Assembly (NCBI GenBank): GCA_020809705.1
Contig: CP085828.1
Span: 1,984,001 to 2,048,000 of the forward strand
DNA from: Calonectria ilicicola
Taxonomy: Eukaryota > Ascomycota > Sordariomycetes > Hypocreales > Nectriaceae
DNA length: 64,000 nucleotides
Reading direction: 5' to 3'
The notes beneath the pieces are model-generated. The model was given only the letters and a program-made list of their open reading frames with translations, searched no databases and was not told the DNA's origin. The first letter of the stretch is position 1, and each line of letters opens with the position of its first letter. Both the position numbers and the translations under genes were made by a program. Below, piece after piece: positions 21,015 to 32,644 of this stretch.

Positions 21015-21662
21015 TCATTCCCAGTCTTCCTTCCGTAACTCCCAGTACATCTCTGTCTTGCCTTGAATTTCAGCTTCTCTCTCAATACCTTTACCTGCCA
21101 GTCCAAGCTTATCGTTGATAAGTTTAATCATTGGCTCATTATCATCAAGCGTCGTAATGGTCACCAGATCAAGTTGCAACCCCCCCTGCTCAACGCTCAT
21201 GTAACCCCAGTTCATGGCTAATTTCATAGCCTCGGTTGCATATCCCTTGCTTCGATGATCAGCATCAATCAAGACACCCGCGTCGCCAGCCCGAATATCG
21301 GCTCCGTCCCGCTGCCAAGTCTTGATAGCCCCATAGCCACCTAGGCCAATCACCTCCTCTTTGGAATCTTTCTCTGTCCTCAACACCACGACAAGATTGA
21401 CGCGACTGGGCCCGCTCACAACCTCTCCATCATTTTTGTAAACTGTGGGTTCACATGCCGAGTCTCGCATGCGAGCTATTGCATTCTCTGCAACGGGAAT
21501 ATCCATTGGTTTGATATTAGGGTCTGAGGCGTTGCGAGGGTCTGAAAGAAGACGTGCGAAAGAGGGTGCATCCCGAGCCTCAATATTACGAAGAAAAATG
21601 GGAAGTTTCTTCGATTCCAAGAGCGTATTGGTATGAAACAAGTTCTGGAGTCCAGATTCCAT
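21015..21662 (-). CDS. GNAT-family N-acetyltransferase (RimJ/RimL-like)
   Basis: Single exon, 215 aa from the ATG at 21662. The fold order fits Acetyltransf_3: IFLRNIEARDAPSFARLL (22-39) as beta1-alpha1, a middle strand NLVVVLRTEKD, EEVIGLGGYGAIK, then AGVLIDADHRSKGYATEAM, which carries the acetyl-CoA pyrophosphate-binding loop (consensus Q/RxxGxG/A, here R-S-K-G-Y-A). The C-terminal part (LVTITTLDDNEPMIKLINDKLG) matches the Asn-containing last motif of RimJ/RimL relatives. It probably acetylates a small molecule or a protein N-terminus; the substrate is not evident. No targeting signal is visible. Confidence 0.85.
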   Translation of the reverse strand: MESGLQNLFHTNTLLESKKLPIFLRNIEARDAPSFARLLSDPRNASDPNIKPMDIPVAENAIARMRDSACEPTVYKNDGEVVSGPSRVNLVVVLRTEKDSKEEVIGLGGYGAIKTWQRDGADIRAGDAGVLIDADHRSKGYATEAMKLAMNWGYMSVEQGGLQLDLVTITTLDDNEPMIKLINDKLGLAGKGIEREAEIQGKTEMYWELRKEDWE

Positions 21663-22029
21663 AGCGACGGTTTTGGGACTGGGCAGTTTTGCTTTGGTAT
21701 AAGTCTCTGCTGCCGCGGGATTTGTACCTGAATAAACTACTCTGAGGTTGAAGGCGTGAAAACAAAATGTCAGAATGAGCGTTCCTGGAAGCGTTAAATA
21801 GGCACATCTCTGAATGTTACTTTGACATGGGCTTTAAGGGTGCCTAATCATACCCCTGCGAATTCGATGACTCAACGAGTCTGATAACGAAGTAATGATG
21901 TTAACCCACACAGCATTTCAGCAATTAACTAGAAGAATTCATATGATATCACAGAACAATTTTTTTTTTTTGCGAAGCGTCTGTCATCAAGTCTTTTTCA
22001 TTGTTCCTGTTCTGTTCGACCCAAAGTTC
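21663..22029. other. Intergenic between GNAT and spo7
   Basis: This 367-base stretch holds the GNAT promoter and the spo7 3' flank (both minus strand). It has an 11-base T run at about 21960-21970. No gene is seen. Confidence 0.55.
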
Positions 22030-23301
22030 TCAACCCTCTCTTTCTTTAGAGCTGGCGCTAGATGTCGATGTTGTTGAGTACCGTTGCTCTTTTGACACGG
22101 CCTCCAATGTTACACTTCTCTCACGAGCCAAAGGGGAAGGTATATCGGGCGTGACGGATCGTGACTCATTAACGGGGCGTTTCGGCTTAGAACTCGTCGA
22201 CAGTTTCTTTCGACGTCCAGACATCGAGCCGCTGCTAGGCCTACGGCTAGGTTGATGATCCTCAACATCAAGTGTTGGAGTCTGACTCCTGGATGAGCTC
22301 ACGGATGCGCGACGGACGCTGCTTCCACGACGCCTGCGCTCTACGGGATGTCGCGCGGGGAGGGGGCTCTTTTCCAAATCAGGTCGTCGGTACTGGACAT
22401 GTCGCCAGGGTAGCCACCAAAACCACCCAAACTGCTGTATAGCAAGTTGGTGATCTCGTTCCTTGACCTTTTTTCGCAGTAATGCGCGGCGCTCATTTTC
22501 CTTTTCCCAGTATTCGGTGCGATACAATTCCCAGTTTTCCCTGAAATTAGCGGAGAAAGGCTTAGCCAGCAACAGCAGCTTCACGTAGTCACCTCCCGGT
22601 GCCAGGTCTTCTTCATGGCCAGCCTTCTCTTCGTCTTCATGTGGTAGCACCAATGTAGGGTGGTTGTCGTTTGTGATTTGAAGCTCTTTCTCAACCTCGC
22701 GCAAAATTGCTGGCTCAACATATCGATATGATGAACTGGCGGTGTGTGAGAAGAGCCCATACGTTAGAAAAAACCCAATGGTTGAGAGGGCCTCCGACCA
22801 CATCGGCCGTCGTATTATAACAAGCTTGCAGTTGAAACCTCGCAGGCCCCTGTTTGATATGGCAAACCAGCGTCGTGGCCATCGGATACCACGCTCCCAA
22901 ATTCCGGTTGCCCAAACTAGAACGGCGGCGATAATACCACCCATAAAACACACCTTCTCAGCTCCCTCCACAGCCCAGTATATAGAGCCTCCAACGCCTT
23001 GGCCGTCTTCTCGCGGCGCAAAAAAGAGGGCGTAGCCAAAGAAGGTCACCCACAAGGTCAGGAGAGCTACGAAAAACGTATGATGTCGTTTCCTAGCCCG
23101 CAGCTCGAGAAACTGGGCTCGCAAGGACGCTTCAAGCATGAGGAGGTTCAGATATATCATGGAGGGGGAGCTCGGCGTATGGTTGAGCGGATCACCCGGC
23201 TTTCCAGCCGGGGAAATGCTGGGCGTGGTGCTGGCGGCATCTCTGAGGCCCTGGGTGGGCACTGCGGCGCCCTTGACGATGGTATCGAGTTCGTCAACCA
23301 T
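22030..23301 (-). CDS. spo7: Spo7-like regulatory subunit of the Nem1-Spo7 phosphatase
   Basis: Single exon, 423 aa from the ATG at 23301 (the frame runs further upstream with Ala/Pro-rich sequence and no other ATG). Spo7 binds the Nem1 phosphatase at the nuclear/ER membrane; the complex dephosphorylates the phosphatidate phosphatase Pah1/lipin. The conserved start is MIYLNLLMLEASLRAQFLEL (48-67), followed by two membrane segments, FFVALLTLWVTFFGYALFF (about 76-94) and VCFMGGIIAAVLVWATGIW (about 111-130). The conserved cytosolic part contains RGLRGFNCKLVIIRRPMW. After the FGWFWWLPWR element the C-terminus is a Ser/Arg-rich tail of about 110 residues. Yeast Spo7 is about 259 aa, so this fungal form is much longer mainly because of that tail. 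It is divergent from the Cld1-like gene. Confidence 0.88.
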   Translation of the reverse strand: MVDELDTIVKGAAVPTQGLRDAASTTPSISPAGKPGDPLNHTPSSPSMIYLNLLMLEASLRAQFLELRARKRHHTFFVALLTLWVTFFGYALFFAPREDGQGVGGSIYWAVEGAEKVCFMGGIIAAVLVWATGIWERGIRWPRRWFAISNRGLRGFNCKLVIIRRPMWSEALSTIGFFLTYGLFSHTASSSYRYVEPAILREVEKELQITNDNHPTLVLPHEDEEKAGHEEDLAPGGDYVKLLLLAKPFSANFRENWELYRTEYWEKENERRALLRKKVKERDHQLAIQQFGWFWWLPWRHVQYRRPDLEKSPLPARHPVERRRRGSSVRRASVSSSRSQTPTLDVEDHQPSRRPSSGSMSGRRKKLSTSSKPKRPVNESRSVTPDIPSPLARERSVTLEAVSKEQRYSTTSTSSASSKEREG

Positions 23302-24243
23302 GGCGCACGGGAAGAAATTGGATGTTCGGGATTCGAGAGGTCGATCGAGCCCCAACGGGCCGGAGGGCAGCCGATCAGAGGGAGGTTGCGGCCATGCAGC
23401 GGCAGCGGCAGCGGCGAGTCGGGTCGGATCGAATCGAATCAAGCAGACGTCTTGACTGACTGACAGGCGGTGGCAAACAGCAGCGGTGACCGTGGCTGGC
23501 TGGCTGGGCCCGGGACTGGAGCTCGTGGGGTAGTGAAGCTCTTGTGCAAGAGTTAGAGGGAGGCTTGCTCGTAGCGCAAAACGTGGGCCTGCCTCACAAC
23601 TCTCGTGGTTTTTTCGTTTAGTGGCGGGCGTGGAACGTCATCACATGGGTGCGCACGGCAGACGTAGAGCGGAGAACGGGGAGGGAGGAAGGTACCTCGC
23701 CTCCGTCACTGGCGGAGGCTGGTGGGGCCCAAGCGCCAATTGTAGCGGTCTCTCCCAACACGTTGGGGATTCTAACTTCTGTTGTCCAGGCCTTTTCAGG
23801 GACTTTATGGGGCAGCTAGTGCACTTGAGAACAGACGACAGTGTCTTGTGAGTGAGTTGAGGACCGATATATTCCGCCACCTCGTCCTCGTCCTTTTGTC
23901 CTCGGCCATGGAGCCTTGCTTGAGACGATCTCCTTTTCCCCCTCCGCCTCCCACCGTCTAGAGCACACAATTGACTTGGGCAAGCTGACGTCGGTCTCGC
24001 TCAATCCGACGCTCTTGCTGCACTGCAATGCGCAATCCTACCTCATCTTGATTTCCGTTGCGGACTTCAACTCCATAGGTAGCGTCGGCATTCCCGTCAC
24101 GGCATCGGAACGACTCAAACCCCGATCGTGCCTTAACTCCGGTCTGCTGGCCTGCCCATTATTCAACGTCATTCACTGGCGACAACTCTAGCTGTTGCCT
24201 GGGGGCTTCTTAAGCGCTACGGCCCCCCTTTCATTGATCTAGG
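23302..24243. other. Divergent promoter region, spo7 / Cld1-like hydrolase
   Basis: This 942-base stretch is shared by two lipid-related genes read outward. I see no gene. The bases next to 23301 read as Ala-rich (GCG/GCC repeats) in the spo7 frame and are likely 5' leader. Confidence 0.6.
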
Positions 24244-25832
24244 ATGCTGAAGCTTCAGTCTGCATCTGCCGTGTTGCAGCTCTCGCGCATTACTCTTGCC
24301 ACCTCAATACCCGCAACCACTTGCAAAAAAATGTCTACCACCGACGGAACCGTTCGTCCACCGCCCGCGCCCGCGGTCGATGCAGACGACTACAAGCAAA
24401 CCCCAGCTCTTCGACCCTCGGCCGCTTTTTTTCCCCTGGGATACAAAGACGCTGCATACCAATGGGTAAGCCAAGCCATTCCTTCGCGCTTGACGCAGAT
24501 CGAGCGAGCCCCAATAAACTCAATCTAACTGGTTTTTAGTGGAACAGTTTATCCCCTCAGACAGTCGAGCGCAATGTTCTCAGCCTTATGCCCTATCTAA
24601 AAGAAGCCACCGACAGCATAATCAACCACAATGCTGCCAACAAGCCCGATCCTTACGGTCACCGAATCTGGCGACGATCTATGGTCCGACTCTCGGGCAA
24701 AGACCGCGCCTTGAACGAAGTTTCGGTGGAACGAGTTGGTGAGGATACTGAAGAGACTCTGGTCATGGTTCACGGATACGGCGCCGGCCTCGGCTTCTTC
24801 TACAAAAACTTTGAGCCCCTTTCGCGCATGCAAGGATTGAAGCTATACGCCCTAGACATGCTCGGCATGGGCAACTCAACACGGCCTCCGTTCAAGGTTC
24901 ACGCCAAAGAAAAGGAAGACCAGGTCATTGAAGCGGAAAGCTGGTTCATCGACGCACTGGAGGAGTGGCGCAAAGCCCGCAAGATCGAAAGGTTCACATT
25001 GTTGGGGCATTCGCTTGGTGGATACCTTGCAGTATCATATGCAATCAAGTATCCGGGACGCCTAAAGAAGCTTATTTTGGCTTCGCCTGTCGGAATTCCT
25101 GAAGATCCATACGCTGTCAACGCCTCCATGCCCGAGCCTGGATCGTCCACTATCGAGAATGAGTTCATTCAGGATGAACAAGCCACCTCGGCCGAGGCCG
25201 CCAGCACATTGGCCAAGCACAAGCCTGCACATGTCGTCATCAAGCGCCCTCTCCCCGGTTGGTTTGTCTGGCTATGGGATCAGAACATTTCTCCCTTCAG
25301 CATTGTGAGAATGACGGGCCCTCTCGGTCCCAGATTTGTTTCTGGATGGACTTCCCGTCGTTTCAACCACCTCCCACCGGCCGAATCCCAAGCTCTGCAC
25401 GACTATTCATTTTCCATTTTCAAGCAAAAAGGCAGTGGTGAATATGCGCTCGCATATATCCTTGCTCCTGGAGCTTATGCTCGACGACCAGTCATCAACC
25501 GCATTCACGAAGTCGGTCGACAGTTCATTCCTCAACCAGACGGTGCCAAGGCTCTCAAGGAAACCGGTATCCCAGTTGTCTTCATGTACGGCGAAAACGA
25601 CTGGATGGACGTAGCAGGTGGTTTGGCAGCCCAGGAAAGACTCAATCAAGCTCAGCGCAAAGCTCTCCAGGAAGCCACAGAGGAAGAGAAGCAAAAGGAA
25701 AACGGTAGCACGAAAGTGCTCATGGTCTCCAAAGCTGGCCACCATCTTTACCTTGATAACCCAGACGAATTCAATGACATGATCCGAAAGGAACTAGAGG
25801 CTACAAAGGAATCTGAAAGACGAAGAGCATAG
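24244..25832 (+). CDS. Alpha/beta hydrolase of the Cld1/ABHD4-5 family
   Basis: Two exons (24244-24465 and 24540-25832, intron 74 nt, phase 0) give 504 aa. Motifs: HGYGAGLGFFYKNF (oxyanion HG), LLGHSLGGYLA (nucleophile Ser), PVVFMYGENDWMD (acid Asp) and AGHHLYLDNPDEF (catalytic His, with the H-x4-D motif typical of acyltransferase/lipase members). The family includes yeast Cld1, which deacylates cardiolipin in mitochondria, Ict1, and ABHD4/5. The N-terminus from the first ATG (MLKLQSASAVLQLSRITLA) is basic and hydroxylated and looks like a mitochondrial presequence, which favours a Cld1-type role; a second ATG at 24331 would remove it. A downstream part with KQKENGSTK between Asp and His is a short charged insertion. 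Confidence 0.88.
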
Positions 25833-26708
25833 AAGGATGTGCATATAGAGATTATTGCGACACGTCGACCGAAGAGAAAATCCAGAAATGGGACGGCAAT
25901 CAATGGGATTAGGATGGCGTTGGATGGTGAATAGCGAGAAGCCAGGATGTGACTGTTTGTCGATCAGCATTTTCATATGCGAGAACAAGGCCGCAGTCTT
26001 CACGAGGCATGATGGAAAGACATACTGAGGCGTTTTCTTATTTTAGGGGGGTTTCGATGATGATGCAACTGTTTGCACATGCGGCTTGGATATACAATCA
26101 ACAGAACATTGCGGCGATAGACCAAGACTACAAACTCAACACTTCGATCTTAGACATTTTCTATTTGAATATACTTTCTAATGGTTTGCTCGACCAATGG
26201 CATTAAAAGAATGTCTTGAATTAATTCAAACTCTTCTCAGTTTTGGTTTGGCCCCTAAGTGAACAACAAAGCATAGTCACCAATGGTGTAAATGGTCTAT
26301 AAATATACTCTCATCCGGAAAGGACGTTAAGCAACCAGATGACATACGTGGGGGTGATCGAATAGCAAACATATCAGTCTTTGATTTCGAAATTATTAAA
26401 AACCGCAATACTAATATTCTCTATAGCGTGAATTCGTCATTTTAAGGGGGTTGAAAAGTAATGCTAATAATATCTACAGCCACACTATTGCCAATTCCTT
26501 CCTTCTCGCAGTAAACCATACGGCCCACCCTGGGTATTACCATGTTTCGTCGTTGTTTACCCCAGAACAGCATCTTGCCTGCAAGCTGCGAAATGTTGAC
26601 GAATTTCGTCTCTAAACTCTTCCCAACGCCATATAATATATATTAAAAATGCAAAATGAAAACTCCCGCGCTGCTCTCGCCGAATCTTTTTGAATGAATG
26701 TCGTGGTA
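25833..26708. other. Intergenic between convergent 3' ends
   Basis: 876 bases of AT-rich sequence between the 3' ends of the hydrolase (+) and the channel gene (-). Only very short open frames occur. It probably holds both 3' untranslated regions. Confidence 0.6.
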
Positions 26709-29700
26709 TTACAGGTTGATCAGGTCGACCTCCGAAAAATCGGGAGGGGCTTTGCCGTAGACAACACGCACCTTACTGTCCAGTGCGGTACCTTCATTGC
26801 TGATCCAAATGTTCTCGCTATATTTTTCTGTGCGACGAATCTCGTCATCACTGATTCCCAGATCATCGCGGGGAATCCAAACGGTGGGCCGTCGGGCTCG
26901 CAGCGCTTCGTGCTTGAAAGCGTGCTGGGTCAGCACGTCACGCTCTTCGGGAGTAAGGTCCTCGATTTCATCGTGAATGCCTCCGAATAGCGCTTCTCCT
27001 ATGGCACGCTGGTTCTCTAGATCTTTTTGACGATGGTTTCTTCGGTATTGAGAAGCCCTCCGGCTCTTGTCTTTGGACGTGTTGATCATGGCCAGCTTGC
27101 GGAGCTGATTTCCACCGTCCTTGGCCCAATGTCCGACCTGCTTGACAGGACGTCGAAGTGTGCCAAATCTCTGCAACTGGATGGAATCATTGCCATCAAC
27201 TTGTGCCTTCTCCTTTACTTCGCCCTCGTTGTCAGAATCACCATCCGAGCATTCCTCGTCGTCAAGAAGACCGAGGCGGCGATCCTGAGCTCGCTGAAAT
27301 GCTTCGTCACGAAGCACCGCCTCATCCTCGAAGGTGACAGGCAGATAACGGAGAAGAGGCGCAAAAGAATAGTTGAGCAAAATCTGGTAAATGGCCGTCA
27401 AAATGAGGGCGACAATCATGACGATACCATGTGGTGTGCAGGCACTGCTATCATTCTCGTCCCTTACCAAGAAAAAGAGACCTGCCATGCACGCTTCCAT
27501 AACATACATTCCTGTAAAGGTTTGATTGATAGCCCGGGGATACAAGACACCTCCGGTATCGTTCTCAAATCGAGTCACATAAATCATAGCATAGCGTTGA
27601 GCGATCCATAGGAGACCAAATGTAATGATAGCAAAAATAGAAATCAAGGGCGCAATAACGCAATACACCAATGCAATGCAAGCAAAGTTCGTGTAAATGG
27701 GAAAGAAGGCACCCCAACGAACCTGGTTGAGGTTGGTATTACGAGCCCACTTGCTTCTGGCAGTGCTATCAAGGATGCGAGCAATCAAGTACCACATGAC
27801 AAGAGTACCGATCTGCAGAAGTGTACCAGAACTCGTAGACATAGCCTGGAGAATCATGTACGAGAAGAAGTAATTTGCAGCTTTGGGCAAGTTTTCGGCC
27901 AAGAGATTCAGGACATCGGACGCCGTCTTCAGCTTCTTGAAATTATTGATCAGGTCATCCAACGATGCCGCAAAGAAAGAAGCAATTGAAACAATGAGGA
28001 AGACCTGGATAAAAAGAAAGGCAAAGTAAAAGACCTGGACAAACTCGACTCTCTGAGATCCAGTCTTAGCACCTTTGAATGCAGCCAGAAAGTTGAGGAT
28101 ATGCGGGATCAGGAAAAGCAAAATACCGAGAACCACAGCGGGCAAGACACCAGCAATCGCTTTGGCAGCAGTCTCGAGAATACTATTATCCTTGATGAAG
28201 GAAAGCCATGCATTTTCCTGAATTAGGGTATCAAGTTGACTCAATGCTGCGGTCCATGCGACGGGGATAGCCCAAAGGAAGATCATGCCGCTCACGATAG
28301 CAAGGACAAGGCCAGTTCTCAGCCACTCCTGCCACCAAGACATGGCCATGTTATCCCATGCGACATCTTTGGGGGAAATCTCGTTCAATCTTGGAGCCAT
28401 TTGCTTGGGAACGTGGTGAATAAGGCTCTGGCAGGCCATGTGGGCAGCCACCTGGTGGTTGAATTGAATAAATGCCGAATTCATCAACGGGAATCGCTCA
28501 GGATGCTTTTGATCCTCCTCAATTTCGAGGTTGAGGCGAGCCAGCTCTTCGCGACACCAATATATAGTGTCAACCTTTTCGGTGATCAGTGGAATGCCAA
28601 ATAGCCATGACGCACCAAAAAGAGGGAGGCGGTGCGTTGGGCGATCTTTTTTCTTCAAATACTTCTCCCACACTGGGGAATCATCTGTGTCTTCTTTATA
28701 TTCAGGGTTGTACGCAACCGGGTAGTCGAATTCTTCCTCATCTGGTCCCATGAACGGAATAGCGTGCTTGACCTTCAGCCAGAAAGGCTTACCGTCCACT
28801 GGAGGGTGGTTGACATCATATCCTTGTGGGATAGGTGAAGCGTAAGCCCCAGGAGGAGGCTTCCAAAATTGCCACCATTTCGGTTCGTCCTTTTCGTACA
28901 TGTCGGAGATATGAGTCATGGCTCGGACAGTGTTGCCTCCTCCAGCCATCGGATCCAGAGAATACTTTGGTCTGATATGACTTGTAGAATCTGCAGAAGC
29001 ACGCGAGTTGTTTCGAGAATGAGTCTTTTGTCCACGTAGCGTGTCTGAAGCCGAGGGTCGAGGCTCAGCTTCTGTGGAATATTGGATTCGATATCGATCA
29101 GATCCACGAGATGGGGCACGGTCGTTCGTCAAAGTCATCCCCATGAAGCCGTTTGTTGTTTCCAAGGTCTCATCCACATTGTTGCCAGCTTTACTAACAA
29201 CACCTTTGATCCCATGACCAACTTTGTAGAGAGGGTCACCGAAAAACTTTAATCCTTTCAAATGGGCATCGTTACTAGGATGATCTTGTGCCTCCTCAGA
29301 AATATCCTTTTGAGATTCCCCTAGGCCGTCATCCAAAGTATGCGGAACATCGTGCTTATCGCCAGCGGTCTGGCCTCCGGGGCCATTAGCCATCTGTTGG
29401 GCCTCGTGGTCCTCCTGTGCATCACGGGCAGCTTTTTCTTCTTTGCTGATAGCCTTTAGTTTCATTTGTTTTCGTCTCTTTTTCTCATCAGCATCTCGTT
29501 GTTTAATCTGCGCTTTCTTGGCAGCCTTAATGAGATCTGTCTCAGCCTGCTCAAGCATCAAGTGAACTTTATTTCTTTCTTTAATTTTGTCCAGAAGTTT
29601 GGACAAGTCCCGATTCAACCAAATATTTCTAATACCGCCGGGGAACACGTCAAAAAGGCCCATCAAGGCCGTTTCGCTCAGCCATTTGGAAGGGATAGAG

Positions 29701-30576
29701 TTGACGAGCACAGTAGTCGCTGAGGCGCGAAGTCGGTGCTCAGCGCTAGTAAGGTAATCTTGTCGCACTTTAATGTAAACCCGAAGCTCAAAGAAGAATA
29801 CGGTACAGACCCAGATGATAACCAGAAGGGCCATCAACAGATGTGCATCATATCGAGATGTGTGCTTGGGGCTAACATTGCCCCATGCCAGTGTATCCAA
29901 ACCCGTTGGTATGTTTTCGTCTTTGTCGGCTTCATCATCTTTAATATCAACCTGCTTGCCCTTTCCACCAACATAATTGAGCGGAATCAGAATCGGCATG
30001 ACAATGAAGCAGATTGGAAGGAAGATGACGAGGAGTGTCCTCAGATAGCGAAGAAAGAAGTAGGCATCGAGACCACATTTGTTGATAACTTCGCGATCGC
30101 TAAAGCTCCATAATGTCTTTAGCATTCCAATAAATGTCCTTGGTGGTGGTTCGGTTCGTTCGCGTTCGGGTACTAGATACGTCTTGGGTTTGCTGGAGAA
30201 CAAGGTTAGCTCATGACGTTGAGATTAGACGAGTTTAGACGAACAAGATTCGCGCCAACTTGTTACGAAGGAACAGGAACAGTAAAACTTGGACGCCGAA
30301 CACGATGAGGGCAACGGCCAAGGCAGTAAGGAAGCTGACGATGCCAATTCCGCGATCCTTCTGTGATGGATCGCTGCTGGTGGTTGAGGCCGCAGCGGCG
30401 GCAGATGTTTTCGACGCGGGGGTGGAGAAAGATTGAGTGGTGGTACCGCTACCGCTGAGTAGGGAGGCAGAGGCTGATATCGTGGCGGACGCCGTAGAGC
30501 GGGCAATAGAGCTAGCGATGGACGAGATGGTGTCGGTCAACGACGACTGGCCCGTCTCGGAAGCGGTTGATGCCAT
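26709..30576 (-). CDS. CSC1/OSCA/TMEM63-type stress-gated cation channel (DUF221)
   Basis: Two exons: 30576-30245 and 30192-26709 (intron 52 nt, phase 2, donor GTTCGT) giving 1271 aa. Exon 1 has a Ser/Thr/Ala-rich N-terminus and the first membrane segment (GIGIVSFLTALAVALIVFGV). It joins KPKTYLVPERERTEPPPR, a hallmark of fungal DUF221 proteins, then KCGLDAYFFLRYLR and two more membrane segments. A long cytosolic region follows, with a Lys/Glu-rich coiled coil (about residues 330-370) and the PHM7 cytosolic domain (APRLNEISPKDVAWDNM). The 7-TM RSN1 core comes next, including FYFAFLFIQVFLIVS, PRAINQTFTGMYVMEACMAGLFF and SFAPLLRYLPVTFEDE. The acidic/basic C-terminal tail matches the PHM7 extracellular/C-terminal extension. 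Relatives are calcium-permeable channels gated by hyperosmotic stress. Confidence in the family is high; the physiological role here is inferred. Confidence 0.92.
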
Positions 30577-32644
30577 GGTTGATACTTTTGCCTGCGGGCG
30601 GCGTCAAAGGCTGGACGAGGAGAGGCCCTGTCAGGGCGCGGGCGGCGATAGGGTGCTCAAGGCGAGGCGCTGTTGATCGAGGATGTTCAGAAATGTGCTG
30701 CAGATATTCAGAGGTGGTCTAATCGGCCCATCACTGCTAGGTATGGGCACAGCTCATGTGGAGTGAAGTCGTGAACAAGAGAATGGTCAAGATCCGCAGC
30801 GAGACGCTGGCGGTTTGGCTTATAATTATTGCAGATGGTCGACATGTTTGAGCTCATCCCGGTAGCGTCATTGCTGGGGCCCTTGCAGGGTGGCTGCGGG
30901 CCTTTGTGGTGTCCTGGCAGCGGTTCAGCGTGCTCCTGAGTGGCTCGGCAGCTCCCATTCCACCCAACAGACCCTCCAAGGAGTAAAATCTGGGTTACGG
31001 TGCCCTGTTCCAGCCGCCGCCCCAATCCATGACATCAGCGGCTTATTGGCCACAAACGCTGCGACACTGGCCCCCGGTGCTTCACATCCTGGCTCGTCCC
31101 AACTTTCGTTGGTTATCAGTGCTCACGGCCAGACGCCCTTTGGCGCCACATCGTGGGAAAATAGAAACTCTGGGCCGCGCGCTTCCAGACGAGCCCACGC
31201 ATCTGAAGCAAGACATGCTGTTCCTTTCTTCTAGTGCAGGCATCTTACATGCGGCTACTCTTTGAATTCTTTATCGCTCTTTGTGAGTGGTGGCCACAGC
31301 TCCCTACGTGTCACCCGCAAATATCTTGATTCATGACGGCCTGACCGCCTGATTTGGTAACGTTCCGACGGGGATCCATCCAGCGGACCCTCTCCAAACA
31401 CACGTCGCTGCCAAGAGCGTGTGTGTATGTACCGCGGGGCAACCGGAGATGGTGTAATGTCGTTTGGCTGTGGTGATCGCCTGGCGATCTCTTATCTTCG
31501 TGGCTGCTTTTCGACTCGCCATCAAACTCTGGCATCAATGCAGCTTCACTGGATAGCTACATTTGACTGCTCTCGGTATTCTGATTAAGATGACGTTTGG
31601 TTTCATCTCAACCACGGCCCGCTTCATCAGGCGGGACCGTATCGCTCTGAAGTTTGAGCAAATCTGAAACTTGGCACTGGCATTGGTGCCCCTGACAGTG
31701 CTAACCGAGATGCAACCATGAAATGTCAGAGCCTCTCGCTCTGGGCCATCATACTTGGTTGGTCACATTCCACAAAGGGTAATGCAGGGATCAAGAACAA
31801 GTTTACTGCAACACACGGAAGTTTTTTTTCCTCAACGCTGTCGTTGATCACTGCCTAGGAGCAAAACAAGAGCAAATCATCTCCTTCTCCCCATCACTTG
31901 AAACATCACTGTTCGTTTTCTTTCAGGGTCTAGGGTGGCCACATCGGACAGATAAGCCATGCTCACCCACTTTAGTTACCCATTCATTTTCCCGTTCAGC
32001 AGCATTTATAAAGACCGAACACGAGCTTCCCAGTTGACACTGAACCTGAATCACTCTAGTAAACATTGTGTACCAGCACTTGGATTATATCTCATCGGCG
32101 TTTTTTTTTCCCATCAAAACCCCGCGACTAACCCAGTATCACATTAAAGATGACAGAATAAATAAATAAATAAGTACTTATTCAAAAAAAAAAAAAAAAA
32201 AAGTATTATTATTTCCTTGTTTACTTTACTCTAATATGTATTTCTACTAAAGTAGGAAAGTGGAGGATGGACAATCTTTCGATGATTTATTGTACATCGC
32301 CCCTTAGTCCTCCAACCATGATCACTTTGACATCTGTGCTGCACACTTGCCGTGCATCTTGCCGACCCGGTTTGCCGATGCTCCCTCCGGCCCCGTAATA
32401 CATTGAGTTGGCCAAATTGTACCCCCCCACATCCCATATGCTCATAAGAACCATACGAAGAAGCTTCCCCCGCATTACGAAACCCTATCGTAGGATTATA
32501 CATAACTTTGGAGGGGTTTGCCGAAACTTCTTTTCACTTGCAACACAGTACTTAACTGGCTTTTATGGTTTTTCTTTTCTCTTCGTGGAACACATGCATA
32601 TTCAATTGAATTAACCAGACTGCATTAAGTAAATTAACGCCAAT
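30577..32644. other. Long intergenic region between divergent channel and monooxygenase genes
   Basis: About 2.1 kb with no supportable gene. It includes the channel gene's GC-rich leader, a low-complexity AT segment at 32157-32202 (listed separately), and a minus-strand open frame of 90 codons at 32231-32503 with a 7-base C run that I could not relate to any family. Confidence 0.55.
32157..32202. repeat. AATA microsatellite, AT palindrome and 19-base A tract
   Basis: An (AATA)-type short repeat at 32159-32172 overlaps a perfect 14-base palindrome AATAAGTACTTATT (32169-32182). It is followed by C and a run of 19 A (32184-32202). It could be a simple-sequence expansion or the tail of an old retroposed insertion; no target-site duplication is obvious. 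Confidence 0.6.

Noticed and set aside
32231..32503. Possible decayed coding remnant (90- and 62-codon minus frames, C7 run between) beside the monooxygenase
   Set aside because: I could not connect either frame to a known family; without a homology search it is indistinguishable from chance.
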